From Torymus aiolomorphi (taxonomy: Eukaryota > Arthropoda > Insecta > Hymenoptera > Torymidae), in NCBI GenBank assembly GCA_036365515.1, contig CM070877.1, positions 59,135,975-59,199,974 on the forward strand: 64,000 nucleotides of DNA. Direction: 5' to 3'. The notes beneath the pieces are model-generated. The model worked only from the letters and a program-made list of their open reading frames with translations. It did not search any database and was not told the DNA's origin. Positions 32,170-41,522 of the stretch are shown piece by piece. The translations under genes and the position numbers were made by a program. Numbering within the stretch: position 1 is the stretch's first letter; the number at the start of each line of letters is the position of its first letter.

Positions 32170-33040
32170 ATGGAAAAAACGTTAAATAATTTGTTTTATC
32201 GACCACCGAAATCACCAGCCTATGCAGGTGCATACAACCTTTTAAAAACAGTTGGTAAAAAACATGATCGCAAAAAAATTATCAAATGGTTTGAAAGTCA
32301 GGATGCTTATACTCTACATAAACCTGTACGCCGTCATCTCCCACATAGGACTTATGACGTTCGTAACCCTTTTGATGTGTGGGAAGGAGATCCCGCTGAT
32401 TAAGTTTAAAAAAAAAATAGTATAAATTACCGCGTGGTTAGAAATTCTGATATTAAAGCGGCTGTGGTGGAAAGGTTTAATACATGGAACATTGAAGGGT
32501 CGATTATGGCGATATTTTACTCATACAAACACGTACAGATATGTTGATATTTTACAAAAAAATTTTGATGCTTACAATAGTTCTTGGCATTCTGGTACTA
32601 AAATGGTTCCTGCTAAAGTTAATTTGTACAATGCCGCAAAAGCACACCAAAACCTAGCCCAACGATACAATAAGACTCGTATCCGATATCCTAAATACAA
32701 GGTGGGTGACTTGGTACGTGTCAGTCGTGCCAAACTAGTATTCAAGAAAGCATACGAAAGTGGCTGGACTTTGGAATTGTTCCGAATTATACGCATATCT
32801 ACTGAGAGACAACCACCTGTTTATACTTTAGAAGATCTTGACGGCGAACCAATCGAAGGTTTTTTCTACGAAGAAGAACTTTCTAGAGTACAAAAAGATT
32901 TGCATACCGAATCATTTCAAATAGATAAGATTCTAAAAACTGAAGGTAGAGGGAAAAACAAAAAATATTTTGTAAGTTGGAAAGGCTATCCTGACAAATG
33001 TAATTCCTGGGTTCCCGCAAACAATTTGAAAAAGATATAA
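32170..33040 (+). pseudogene. Polinton integrase, catalytic core largely deleted
   Basis: The N-terminal 78 residues (32170-32403) include FYRPPKSPAYAGAYNLL and DAYTLHKPVRRHLPHRTYD, the conserved Polinton integrase start. Directly afterwards there is a short stretch encoding SDIKAAVVERFN, which carries the third acidic residue of the DDE triad. The C-terminal piece (about 32490-33040) has YRYVDILQKNFDAYN, an SH3-like region and a chromodomain (RGKNKKYFVSWKGYPDKCNS). The segment holding both catalytic aspartates is missing, and a frame break lies near 32480. It cannot integrate DNA. Its stop overlaps the next start. Confidence 0.9.
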
Positions 33041-33846
33041 TGAGAGACCAATTTTATATCGTATTATCTAGTAACAACAGTGTGTACGTGTTTCCTGAAA
33101 ACAAAACAACACATTTTACCACACAGTTACACCAAAATATTTATTTACATGGTGAGTGGTCTGTAGCTCTTTGTGAAATTCAAATACCCCACACATTTCA
33201 ACATATTTCGATCGATAACTATGAGGGTATGGTTTGTGTAAAAACAATTGAGTTATTTTCACCAAATGATTTGAGACAAGAATCAACAGAAAAGGATGTT
33301 GTTGCACACTTATCACCAGGAATCTACACAGATATCGAAAATCTTTTAGAAGAAATAAATAATTTACTTAATGTGAAAAATCACTTACAATTCAAAATAC
33401 AACGTGGAGGATTTATAGAAATTGAACGAATTTGTCAGGATACTTGCGACACGAATTTTCATAGCTTGATATTGTCTGAAAAACTCTTGAGAATTATTGG
33501 TTTTGAAAACTGTAATCTTGAAAAAATTGAGGGTACAGTTCTCGGTCAAAGACCTGCTGACCTTATTAGTGGTTTACCGTCAATAATAAGAGTGTATAGT
33601 GATATTTGTGAACCTTACATTACAGGTGATGTTCATACACCCCTTTTACGAATTGTTCCTCTTAATATGAACGAGTATAAATATGGTAGCATTGAGATTA
33701 AAAAGATTACCACACCAATGTATATTCCATTGTTATCCACGTCGTTTCAAACGATTACAATAGATATAAAGGACCAAGATGGAAAACCTGTAGCATTCGA
33801 TTACGGCACGTTAACAGTGATACTTCATTTTAAGAGAACCGCATAA
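33040..33846 (+). CDS. Polinton minor capsid (penton-like) protein
   Basis: 268 residues from an ATG that overlaps the integrase stop codon. The sequence (FYIVLSSNNSVYVFPENKTT at the start; ending FDYGTLTVILHFKR) and length match the single-jelly-roll minor capsid protein of Polintons, which forms the vertices of the predicted capsid. The frame is intact throughout, with no stops. The next gene begins one base after its stop. This is one of the best preserved genes of the element. Confidence 0.82.
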   Translation: MRDQFYIVLSSNNSVYVFPENKTTHFTTQLHQNIYLHGEWSVALCEIQIPHTFQHISIDNYEGMVCVKTIELFSPNDLRQESTEKDVVAHLSPGIYTDIENLLEEINNLLNVKNHLQFKIQRGGFIEIERICQDTCDTNFHSLILSEKLLRIIGFENCNLEKIEGTVLGQRPADLISGLPSIIRVYSDICEPYITGDVHTPLLRIVPLNMNEYKYGSIEIKKITTPMYIPLLSTSFQTITIDIKDQDGKPVAFDYGTLTVILHFKRTA

Positions 33847-33847
33847 G

Positions 33848-34210
33848 ATGGGTTATTTTGAAGCAACTTATGATAACCAAAATTCCCGCGATCCATTCGA
33901 TAATTATATCACAATAGATACATCTATGCAAAAAGGAAAAGGTGTTGGAAGCTTTTTAAAAGGTGTTTATCGTAGTGCTTTACCGTTTGTAAAAAAAGGT
34001 GGTAAGGTTGTAGGAAAAGCTGTTGGCAAAGAGGCTTTACGAGCAGGTGTAAATATTTTAGATGACATTACACATGAAAAACCTTTTAAAGAATCTTTTC
34101 ACAATAATATACGAGAATCAGGAAAACATCTCAAAAGAAAAGCCGACGAAGAATTGGATAATCTGATAAGTGGTTCAGGATATAATACTAAGCGTCGTCA
34201 AAAAATTTGA
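33848..34210 (+). CDS. Small core/minor-capsid-type protein (pX/pVI-like)
   Basis: 120 residues. The segment GVGSFLKGVYRSALPFVKKG followed by GKVVGKAVGKEALRAG is glycine/lysine rich and amphipathic. Proteins of this type lie beside capsid genes in Polintons and resemble adenoviral pX/pVI precursors cleaved by the maturation protease. A lysine/arginine-rich C-terminus follows. Assignment is by composition and position rather than a strict motif. Confidence 0.65.
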   Translation: MGYFEATYDNQNSRDPFDNYITIDTSMQKGKGVGSFLKGVYRSALPFVKKGGKVVGKAVGKEALRAGVNILDDITHEKPFKESFHNNIRESGKHLKRKADEELDNLISGSGYNTKRRQKI

Positions 34211-34267
34211 CAATAAAAAGAAAACTTTGAAAGAAAAACGTACTGCACGAGATATTTTTGAAGAATA

Positions 34268-35557
34268 ATGGCTTTTCTATATAGTGGTTCGAGTGCATGT
34301 CTTAAATCTGAAGTGAATTTATTTAGTGTACCTCCTACTCAAACAACGATTGAAAATTCAAATTATGTTCAATACAAGCCAATATCTTCGCTAACTGAAG
34401 GGTCACCAATAGAGTTTTCTATACCGGGAACTAGTGAATATATCGATCTTGCACATACTCTGCTTAGTGTTCGTGTAACTATCGCACAAACAGTAACACC
34501 TCCTGAAACTATAGATAAAAATACCTTGAAAAATGTTGGTCCTGTAAATAATTTTATGCATTCGATATTTAATCAAGTTGATGTGTTTTTTGATCAAAAA
34601 CCTGTTTCCCCACCCAATAACGCCTACGCTTATCGATAATATATTGAAACTTTATTAAACTATGGGTCTGCAGCTAAAATATCTCATATCACCAGTGCAC
34701 TATGGTACACCGACACCCCTGGAAAAATGGATACTACAGATGACGAAAACGAAGGTCTTACAAGTCGTCGAAACCTTACGGGCGAGGAGAAAAACATTGA
34801 TATGATTGGATATTTGCATTGTGATGTTTTCAATCAAAACAAATTATTAATTAACGGTGTCGAAGTACGTGTGCGGCTCGTACGATCACGAGATAGTTTT
34901 TGTCTTATGGACCCTACAGGACTCTACACAACTCGAATCACCGAAGCTGCTCTCTTTGTACGTCGTGTCAGACTTAGTCCAAGTATTATATTGGCTCACG
35001 AAACAGCACTTTCGAAAGCAACAGCTAAATATCCCCTCACACGTGTGGAAGTAAAAGCTATTACAATGCATAGTGGTATTCATGGAGAAACACTGGATTA
35101 TGCCATTTTAGGTCAATTACCAAAAAGAATTATTGTTGGTTTTGTAGAAAATAAAGCTTTTAACGGTGATAAGAACCTCAATCCGTTTAACTTTAAAAAT
35201 TTCAATATAAATTACTTGTGTTTCTACATTGATGGTGTACAAGTACCGTCTAAACCATTATAACCTGATTTTAAAACGAATAATATGTATGTTGATGCAT
35301 ATCATACTTTATTTTCTGGTACAGGTATACATTATTTAAATGAGGGGAATTCAATTTCACGCAAAGCTTATGCCAGTGGATATTGTCTTTACGCTTTCGA
35401 TTTAACACCTGATTTATCAGCAAATCAAGACACACATTGGAATCTAGTAAAACATGGTAGTGTAAGAATTGATGTTCGTTTTGATGATCCGTTAAGCAGT
35501 ACAGTGAATTGTATAATTTATGCTGAATATGAAAATATACTTGAGATTGATTCGTGA
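34268..35557 (+). pseudogene. Polinton major capsid protein with two in-frame stops
   Basis: Three pieces in one frame (34268-34639, 34640-35263, 35264-35557) separated by TAA codons at 34637-34639 and 35261-35263. The N-terminal piece (LFSVPPTQTTIENSNYVQY, IDLAHTLLSVRV) and the central piece (IGYLHCDVFNQNKLLINGVE, KYPLTRVEVKAITMHSG) are typical of the double-jelly-roll capsid protein of Polintons. The C-terminal piece (DALYHTLF-like start, RIDVRFDDPLSSTVNCIIYA) completes it. Total length of about 430 codons is normal. No frameshift was seen, so only point nonsense changes disable it. It would have formed the main capsid shell. Confidence 0.9.
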
Positions 35558-35688
35558 TGTCAAGTTCTCGTGGACTATAGTGGGTGAGATGGTGGAGGGG
35601 AGGGGGGTAGTAGTGGGGGTAAAGGTTAACGGTTAGGAAATATTTCTGATGTGTCAGTTGTTGATCGCACGTTGATGTGTTCAAAACT
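35558..35688 (+). promoter_or_regulatory. Purine-rich gap with possible initiator
   Basis: A G-rich purine run (about 35588-35625) precedes GTCAGTTGTTG at 35654, which fits the TCAGT initiator, 32 bp before the next ATG. No TATA box is clear. Weak support. Confidence 0.3.
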
Positions 35689-36363
35689 ATGAAGATGGAT
35701 ATCGTCGTAGACATAGAGTGTGCCAAAGATTATAAGAACCGTGTAGTACCAAAAGAGGTGGCAGTTCTTTCATTAAATCAAAATTTCACAGGACATTGGA
35801 TTGTTTCTCCGAATAGACAAATAACTACACTATGTCAAGAGGCTAGAAAAGAAAACGATTGGTTATCACAAAACCATCACGGTCTGGATTGGTTTGATCA
35901 AGGTGTTCCCGAAAAAGTCTTGTTCAAAAACCTAGAAGAAATTTGTAAGAGAGCAAACAATATCTATGTTCGTGGTGGCATGAAAGTGGCGATTTTACGA
36001 AAGATCACTACACGACACATTATAAATTTAGAGTTTGAGGAAGATTGCCCGCCATTTCACAAACTTACAGCATCTGGTAATTACTGCATGCAACATTCTT
36101 TAAAATTCGGTTTTTCAAAGTATAGTTGTGCTTTGAATAACGCCTCTAAGTTAAAAACGTGGCTGAAGACACGTGCTAAAACTCCAACTGTTGAAGAGTT
36201 TGTCTTTGAACCACCTATTAATCTCTGCGATGAACAATATACAAATTCAGCGGGTTTTATCTCGAATTCCGGATCACGCTGTGGGGGTCTTTGCTGCAGA
36301 TCAAATTCCCCTGGTCTGGACGAGACCGACAGCTTGTATTTTCAACACCCAAAGTCACGATAA
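35689..36363 (+). CDS. Polinton-associated conserved protein upstream of the protease
   Basis: From ATG at 35689, the first 165 residues (MDIVVDIECAKDYKNRVVPK, GHWIVSPNR, HGLDWFDQGVP, NIYVRGGMKVAIL, CALNNASKLKTWLK) match a protein commonly found next to adenain-like proteases in Polinton-like elements. The D-x-E near the start and overall layout could suggest a nuclease-like (RNase H/exonuclease) fold, but that is inference. The last 45 codons overlap the protease gene in another frame and look like run-on. Function unknown. Confidence 0.6.
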   Translation: MKMDIVVDIECAKDYKNRVVPKEVAVLSLNQNFTGHWIVSPNRQITTLCQEARKENDWLSQNHHGLDWFDQGVPEKVLFKNLEEICKRANNIYVRGGMKVAILRKITTRHIINLEFEEDCPPFHKLTASGNYCMQHSLKFGFSKYSCALNNASKLKTWLKTRAKTPTVEEFVFEPPINLCDEQYTNSAGFISNSGSRCGGLCCRSNSPGLDETDSLYFQHPKSR

Positions 36364-36739
36364 ACCTGGTTTGCATTGGGTTGGAATTTACGTCAATAAA
36401 AATGGTGATGCCTGGTATTTTGATAGTTTTGGCGTACCTCCGTACATACCCGATCATATAAACCGCATTCGAAGAAATGTTAGAAAATTTCGATGGAATT
36501 CACGACAACTACAAAGTGAAACTTCAGATACATGTGGTTATTTTTGTCTCATGTTTTTACATTACATGTCTGTGGGTCTTGGAGTTGGACATTTTCTCGA
36601 AAACTTTTCTTGTAACTTACGCAAAAATTATCAAATTGTTAAAAATTATGTTTCAAAATTGTATAGGGGCACATTTCCTGCTACCGTTACCAGCCCCACT
36701 ACTAACATATCACCGCTACTATCCTACCCCTTCCAATAG
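36230..36739 (+). CDS. Adenain-like maturation cysteine protease
   Basis: 169 residues from the ATG at 36230. GLHWVGIYV gives the catalytic histidine, AWYFDSFGVPP the acidic residue, and SDTCGYFCLMFLHYMSVG the nucleophilic cysteine of the adenovirus-type (C5/ULP-like) protease. The frame is intact, and spacing between the active-site blocks is normal. In Polintons this protease processes capsid precursors. It overlaps the upstream gene by 134 bases in a different frame. A second, damaged copy is at 37785-38183. Confidence 0.9.
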   Translation: MNNIQIQRVLSRIPDHAVGVFAADQIPLVWTRPTACIFNTQSHDKPGLHWVGIYVNKNGDAWYFDSFGVPPYIPDHINRIRRNVRKFRWNSRQLQSETSDTCGYFCLMFLHYMSVGLGVGHFLENFSCNLRKNYQIVKNYVSKLYRGTFPATVTSPTTNISPLLSYPFQ

Positions 36740-36766
36740 AAAATCCCTCCACATCAGTATGAATAG

Positions 36767-36803
36767 TATAAAAGAGCGTCTAGCACAGTCTATTCATTAG
36801 TTC
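36767..36803 (+). promoter_or_regulatory. TATA box and initiator, paralogue 2
   Basis: TATAAAAG is followed about 30 bp later by ATTAGTTC, then an ATG 35 bp further on. The preceding ATGAATAG and the arrangement are shared with the promoter at 38260-38295, so the unit was duplicated with the gene. Confidence 0.65.
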
Positions 36804-36837
36804 ACTCGATCACTCCTGCTGAAAATAATACACAAGA

Positions 36838-37674
36838 ATGGCTGGTCAAGGCAAGCGTAAATACAAGACAATGACTGGTCAACAAAGTGCTTCCAAATAT
36901 TATTGTCATCAGCTGCTGCCGATGGTGTACGCACTAAACAAATCTTATACCAAGAAAATTACAATTGGTCTAGAAAATAAGAAAATTGGTGGTGAATTTC
37001 TACCTATCATCCGTCTTAGTGGTGACGACTTTGTTGGTATACCGTTTACTGTGTCTGACTGGCTTTTATTTGAAGAAAATTTTCCAGTTATTGATAAGTT
37101 CTTTGAAACTAAAGATGGTGATATGCTGGATAAAAAGATACCCTTTAGCCATTTTAGCATAAGACTTATTATGAGCTATGGTGACAAGGCATTTGAACTT
37201 GCGGAAGAAGAAGATTCACAGATGTCAAGTAATGATCAACCACCAACGAAGCAGTACCGACGTAGTTTAATATTTAAAAAAGTTTCTTTTGATAGATTAA
37301 AAATATTAAAACATTGAATACGTGTGAGAGTGAGATTTTTATTAGATGTAACATGTAACATAGAATATATTATTAATACACTTTGTCATTATTTCAAAGA
37401 AAAATGTCAAGAATCGCAATCATCACAATATACACATTTTTCTAAGGACGATTTATTAACTTATGCGGAAAAATTCGGTATACCTGATTTTGATAAAGTT
37501 TATGATGAAATAATGATTAAAAAAAATGATATACCGATATCAATACCCATTCATGATGTTATCTCTGTAATATATGAGCTTGTATCATTACATTTAGAAA
37601 ATATTATATTTTTACCTTACCTTTCATACTTCTATCCTAAAATACCACCTAGTTTTCTTACAGATAGAGTTTAA
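36838..37674 (+). pseudogene. Unknown family paralogue 2 with a nonsense codon
   Basis: The N-terminal 159 codons hold QLLPMVYALNKSYTKKITIG, FLPIIRLSGDDFVGIPFTV and FEENFPVIDKFFE. A TGA at 37315-37317 stops the frame, which then continues with VRVRFLLDVTCNIEY, QSSQYTHFSKDDLLTYAEKF and GIPDFDKVYDEI to 37674. The C-terminal half aligns with paralogues 1 and 3. Two-domain layout as in paralogue 1. No known family recognised; the pattern of three strands then a helix containing a tryptophan resembles PC4-type DNA-binding proteins. Confidence 0.7.
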
Positions 37675-37784
37675 TATTATAGAGTTAAATTGTAAAGTTA
37701 AATTTTAAATCATAGAATTCAATATTATATAAATTTTAAAAGTTCAAGTTGTATTTTAAATTTTGAAATCATAGAGTTGGGGTT

Positions 37785-38183
37785 TTTCCAGCCGATCAGA
37801 TACCTCTGACGTGGTCGAGACCGGTTGCTTATGTGCTTAATACACAAAAACATAATAGACCTGGTCTACGCTGGATGGCAATTTATGTTGATAAGATCGG
37901 GAATGGTTGGTACTTTGACAGTTTTGGTAAACTACCCTATATTCTAGACCACATAAATCGTATACGCCGAAATGTTAGAAAATTTCGATGGAACCCATAC
38001 CAGTTACAAAGTCAAAATGCTGATACCTGTGGATATTACTGCACAATGTTTTTACATTACATGTCTGTTGGTATTGGGTTCAGACGTTTTCTCCAATGTT
38101 TTTCTACAGACTTGGAAAAAAATGATCAAATTGTAAGAAACTATGTTTCCAAGCTTCACAGAAGTATTTTCCCCTACCACTAG
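37785..38183 (+). pseudogene. Second adenain-like protease copy, truncated and lacking the catalytic histidine
   Basis: The reading matches the protease at 36230-36739 from VFPADQIP onward (NTQKHNRPGLRWMAIYV, GWYFDSFGKLPY, ADTCGYYCTMFLHYMSVG). The N-terminus is absent, so no start codon precedes it. The catalytic histidine position (GLHW in copy 1) is arginine here (GLRW), predicting loss of activity; the cysteine remains. It lies between paralogues 2 and 3, consistent with a tandem duplication of a protease plus unknown-gene unit. Confidence 0.85.
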
Positions 38184-38259
38184 CTTTCCCCTTCTCACTA
38201 AAGCACCCTCACTACAATTATCTCCAACCATTTATCACCCCCTCTACTAATATGAATAG

Positions 38260-38295
38260 TATATAAGAGGTGTACTCAGCCCATTTCATCAGTTC
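38260..38295 (+). promoter_or_regulatory. TATA box and initiator, paralogue 3
   Basis: TATATAAG and, 29 bp later, TCAGTTCAG, an excellent arthropod initiator. The ATG of the next gene follows 40 bp further. The flanking TATGAATAGTATA is shared with the promoter of paralogue 2. Confidence 0.7.
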
Positions 38296-38334
38296 AGCCG
38301 ACCTGTTCACTACTTACAAAATAAAAAAACAAGG

Positions 38335-39030
38335 ATGGCTGCTACAAAATTCCATTGCCACCAAGTTCTGCCTACTATATATGGTCTAAACAAATCGTAC
38401 ACAAAGAAAATCACCGTGGGTCTTGAAAACTCTGGTGCAGGCCACACCGACTTCCAACCCATCATCCGAATTTTTACGGACGACTTTGTGGGAATAAGCT
38501 TTACAGTGGAAGAGTGGCTGTGTTTCCGGAAGCAATTTCCGGACATTGAAAAATACCTCGATACAGATAGTGTTGAAAAGCAAGATGAACAACAGCTTCA
38601 TAGCAATTTCAATATCAGGTTCATCAGAAGTTACAATGACAAAGCCATCGAACTTGTACCCCGAGATGTAAGGGAAGAAGAAGGAGGCGAGCCACCAAAA
38701 AAGAAACCGTACCGACCAAGCTTAGTATTTAAGAAAGTGACGTTTGATCATCTTAAAACTGTAACTAGATGTATAGATGTAAGAGTAAAATATTTGACAA
38801 ATGTACAAAAAAATATTAAAATTATAATAAGTTGCATCTCTAAATTTTTGAAAGGTCAATTAGAAAAATATCAGGAATCGCAATATGTAAATTTCACCAA
38901 GTCTGATGTATTACCTCTCAAAACAAAGTTTGATGGAATAAATGCGTTTGGTGCAGAAATATTAGGTAGCGCAGAGAAAAAATTAGAAAAAAATGTATCC
39001 TCAAATATATCTTCATGCGATAATTTATAG
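38335..39030 (+). CDS. Unknown family paralogue 3, intact
   Basis: 231 residues and the only uninterrupted member. The N-terminal domain (about 1-95) has QVLPTIYGLNKSYTKKITVG, DFQPIIRIFTDDFVGISFTV and FRKQFPDIEKYLD. A middle acidic then basic linker (EEEGGEPPKKKPYRPS) leads to a helical C-terminal domain (VFKKVTFDHLKTV, CIDVRVKYLTNV). Its own TATA and initiator lie upstream. It is the last gene of the Polinton-like block. I do not recognise the family; single-stranded DNA or transcription-related binding is a guess from the PC4-like strand/helix pattern. Confidence 0.72.
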   Translation: MAATKFHCHQVLPTIYGLNKSYTKKITVGLENSGAGHTDFQPIIRIFTDDFVGISFTVEEWLCFRKQFPDIEKYLDTDSVEKQDEQQLHSNFNIRFIRSYNDKAIELVPRDVREEEGGEPPKKKPYRPSLVFKKVTFDHLKTVTRCIDVRVKYLTNVQKNIKIIISCISKFLKGQLEKYQESQYVNFTKSDVLPLKTKFDGINAFGAEILGSAEKKLEKNVSSNISSCDNL

Positions 39031-39179
39031 TTAATTTACGATTTAATGGCATGGCATATAGACGACATTGTACACTATATGAATAAAAAGAAATAAAGAA
39101 AAAAATTTATAAAAAAACTTGTTTATTATTTACCGTACTCCTTTTAGAAATCCTTTAAATAATAATAATATGGGAGGGG

Positions 39180-39362
39180 GAGTAGTTATAGAAATATGTG
39201 GTACTACAGGACAGGAGTTTCTTTCCTACATTACCGGTTACCCATTGGTGGAGAATTCCCCCTCTTCTCCTAGGGTAATAGGTGGTGGGGGAAACCCCCA
39301 CACTCATCATGGGTGAGTGGTGGGGGGTTTGTTTGTCTGCCCTATAGTGCCACTATAACTAC
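39180..39362 (-). repeat. Inverted-repeat block related to the Pao 3' end, opposite orientation
   Basis: On the minus strand this reads GTAGTTATAGTGGCACTATA, GGGCAGACAAACAAACCCCC and further C/G-rich runs, matching 11799-11900. Both copies have inverted ends (GTGG(T/C)ACTA and complement). It is probably the end portion of another Pao element inserted in reverse. The following 39374-39890 contains no gene I can support; AATAAA occurs at 39382. Confidence 0.65.
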
Positions 39363-39899
39363 TTCCGTCTTCACTCTGCTGAATAAAGACCATTCGCCAG
39401 TTTGGTGAAGGTGGGCGGAATGTTCGGGATTCAACGTGATCAGCCGAGAGCATCCCCCTACTCCGGCAACACATACATGCGTGAGTGAGCCGTACCAGTC
39501 AGTGCTCTCCACGCGTCTCTCTACCCCCCCCCCCCTTCTGCCAGGCACGCCGATCGCACTTCGCAGCGCCGGCCGGCGGCAGTTCACGCGCGACGGCCAG
39601 AGAGACAGCAACATTTGTACGCCTGCAACGGCACAACGGACTATGGCAATAAACCAATCTTTTCTCCACACGAAACGCATACTCTTTTCTTGAACCTCTA
39701 CCGTCTACGATTCATCTACATTCAACACAACAAAAAACAAAAGTCAAATCCTTGTTTATAATTGTATGAACTTTCGAATGTTTTATTCATTTTTTCGATC
39801 TTATTTACAGCTACTGTATTTAATATTTGTGTCAAATCGTATTCTGTTAAATAATAAGCGAAACTTGACTATATTAAGTGTATTGAAACTTTAAAAAAT

Positions 39900-40640
39900 A
39901 ATGTTTATACGTTTAGAAGATTCAGAAATAATTGTACATGAAAATGTTAAATGGAAAAAAGTTTTGTTTTACATTATAATTAACAATTATTACATTTTTA
40001 CATTACCATATTTCCGATAAGATACATCCTGAGACGCTATAGCCGAAAATACTTCATCATGTTGATTTTATGTATATTTAGGCGTTTAAAATTGATTTTA
40101 TCGCATTATCTCATTAGGAATTGATTGTACATGAAATGTTAAACAGGAAAACGTTTTATTTTGTTATAGTCTACAATTGTTACATTTATAATTTGTGTGA
40201 AGAAAGATTCTGTCAAGTTATGGCCGAAAATCGTCCATTTTATGTATATTTTAGCGTTTAAAATCGTTTTTATAAGTGTAACTCATCAGGAGTTCATTTT
40301 ATATGAGAATGTTAAATAGGAAAAAGTTTTGTTTTATTATAATCTACAACTTTTACATTCAACATTTTTGTGTAAAATCAAATCCTGTCAAGTTATAGCC
40401 GAAAATCGTCCATTTTATGTATATTTTAGCGTTTAAAACCGTTTTTATAAGTGTAACTCATCAGGAGTTGATTTTATATGAAAATGTTAAATGGGAAAGT
40501 TTTGTTTCATTATACTCTACAACTTTTACATTCAACATTTTTGTGTAAAATCAAATACTGTCAAGTTATAGCCGAAAATCGTCCATTTTTTACCTTTTTT
40601 GTCGTTTTTCGTAGTTATCTTTGCAAATATTGCTCGTAGA
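39900..40640. repeat. Tandem repeat of about 175 bp, four units
   Basis: The segment AGCCGAAAAT(C/A) recurs near 40040, 40222, 40398 and 40569, spaced 171-182 bp, together with AAATGTTAAA and TTATGTATATTTTAGCGTTT. Units are diverged at the left and more alike at the right. No coding. The stretch 40,640-41,330 holds nothing recognisable. Confidence 0.85.
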
Positions 40641-41334
40641 AAAAAGTGTCCAACAGGAAAAACGTGTACTTTAATTAGTTTTAGCAGATAGATCTGTAGA
40701 TATAACCTTAAAATTAATTTTTCTAGTCATTAAGCTTATAAATCGATATTTTGAAATATTTCTTTGTGCTCGCATTTTTTTAATTTTTCATCGATCTATC
40801 CCAATTGAGAACCAGCACTTAGGTATAATGAGAGGAGTATTTTCCCGTCATCCCGATGGAATCGGTTGAAAATTCATTGAGATAATCGAGGAACTTGCGT
40901 ACATACGGGAGTACAGACATACATACATCACAGAAAACGCTTAAAACGCACTCATTTTGACTGGAAAAGACTTTTTTTGTATCAAATTATTAGTTTCTGA
41001 AGTCAAACAATTTTCGCTCTGGTGAAATTATAAGGCTCTCCCGAGAAGCGGTCGTGCCTAAAAATGGTGATGTGGTGGTAACTATGTCATTATTTGATAT
41101 AGGTTTTGACTTTTCGTAAATATCTGAAAATATGATATGAATTTTAAAAATAAAACACGGGCGTAAAGTGCGTAGGTTCTATAAAGTTTTGTAGGAGTAT
41201 TATATGAGCTCTTGCACCTGTTAGGCGTTAAGTAGTACTTTATGCCTGATGGCTGACTATTTTTGGGCGTAAAATGTAATTTTACACGCAAGGTACTAAA
41301 AGTACGATTATGTGAGTCAAGTTAACTTATTAGT

Positions 41335-41522
41335 ACTTGACTACAATAAATAGATTTCAATACTTTCTTCTGTTTAATTTGTATAGAAGAATGAACAAAT
41401 TTGAATACATTTCTGAGAACAGTCATACAGTAGTTACCGAGAGTTGTTTGCATTACTTGACTATCAACAATTGATTTCACAACTTTCATTTGCCTGATTT
41501 GCAGTGAACAATTTGAATCTAC
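41335..41522. repeat. Diverged two-copy tandem repeat
   Basis: TACTTGACTA, then TGATTTCA-like, CTTTC and GAACAA(A)TTTGAAT recur about 118 bp apart. It immediately precedes the LTR element. Confidence 0.6.

Larger units (their letters stand above)
26890..39060 (+). mobile_element. Polinton/Maverick (adintovirus-like) element, degraded
   Basis: A run of compact plus-strand genes with the Polinton capsid and maturation set: FtsK/HerA-type ATPase, single-jelly-roll minor capsid protein, major capsid protein, adenain-like protease. It also has integrase ends with a chromodomain, a phospholipase A2-like protein and small basic core-type proteins. No family B DNA polymerase is visible, and the integrase core is deleted. 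I did not find terminal inverted repeats, so the limits are gene-based. Nonsense codons, frameshifts and a foldback insertion show it is a non-functional genomic relic. Confidence 0.9.

Noticed and set aside
26890..39060. Polinton as an active virus or mobile element
   Set aside because: No polymerase is visible, the integrase core is deleted, the capsid gene has two stops, the ATPase tail is shifted and one gene is split by a foldback.
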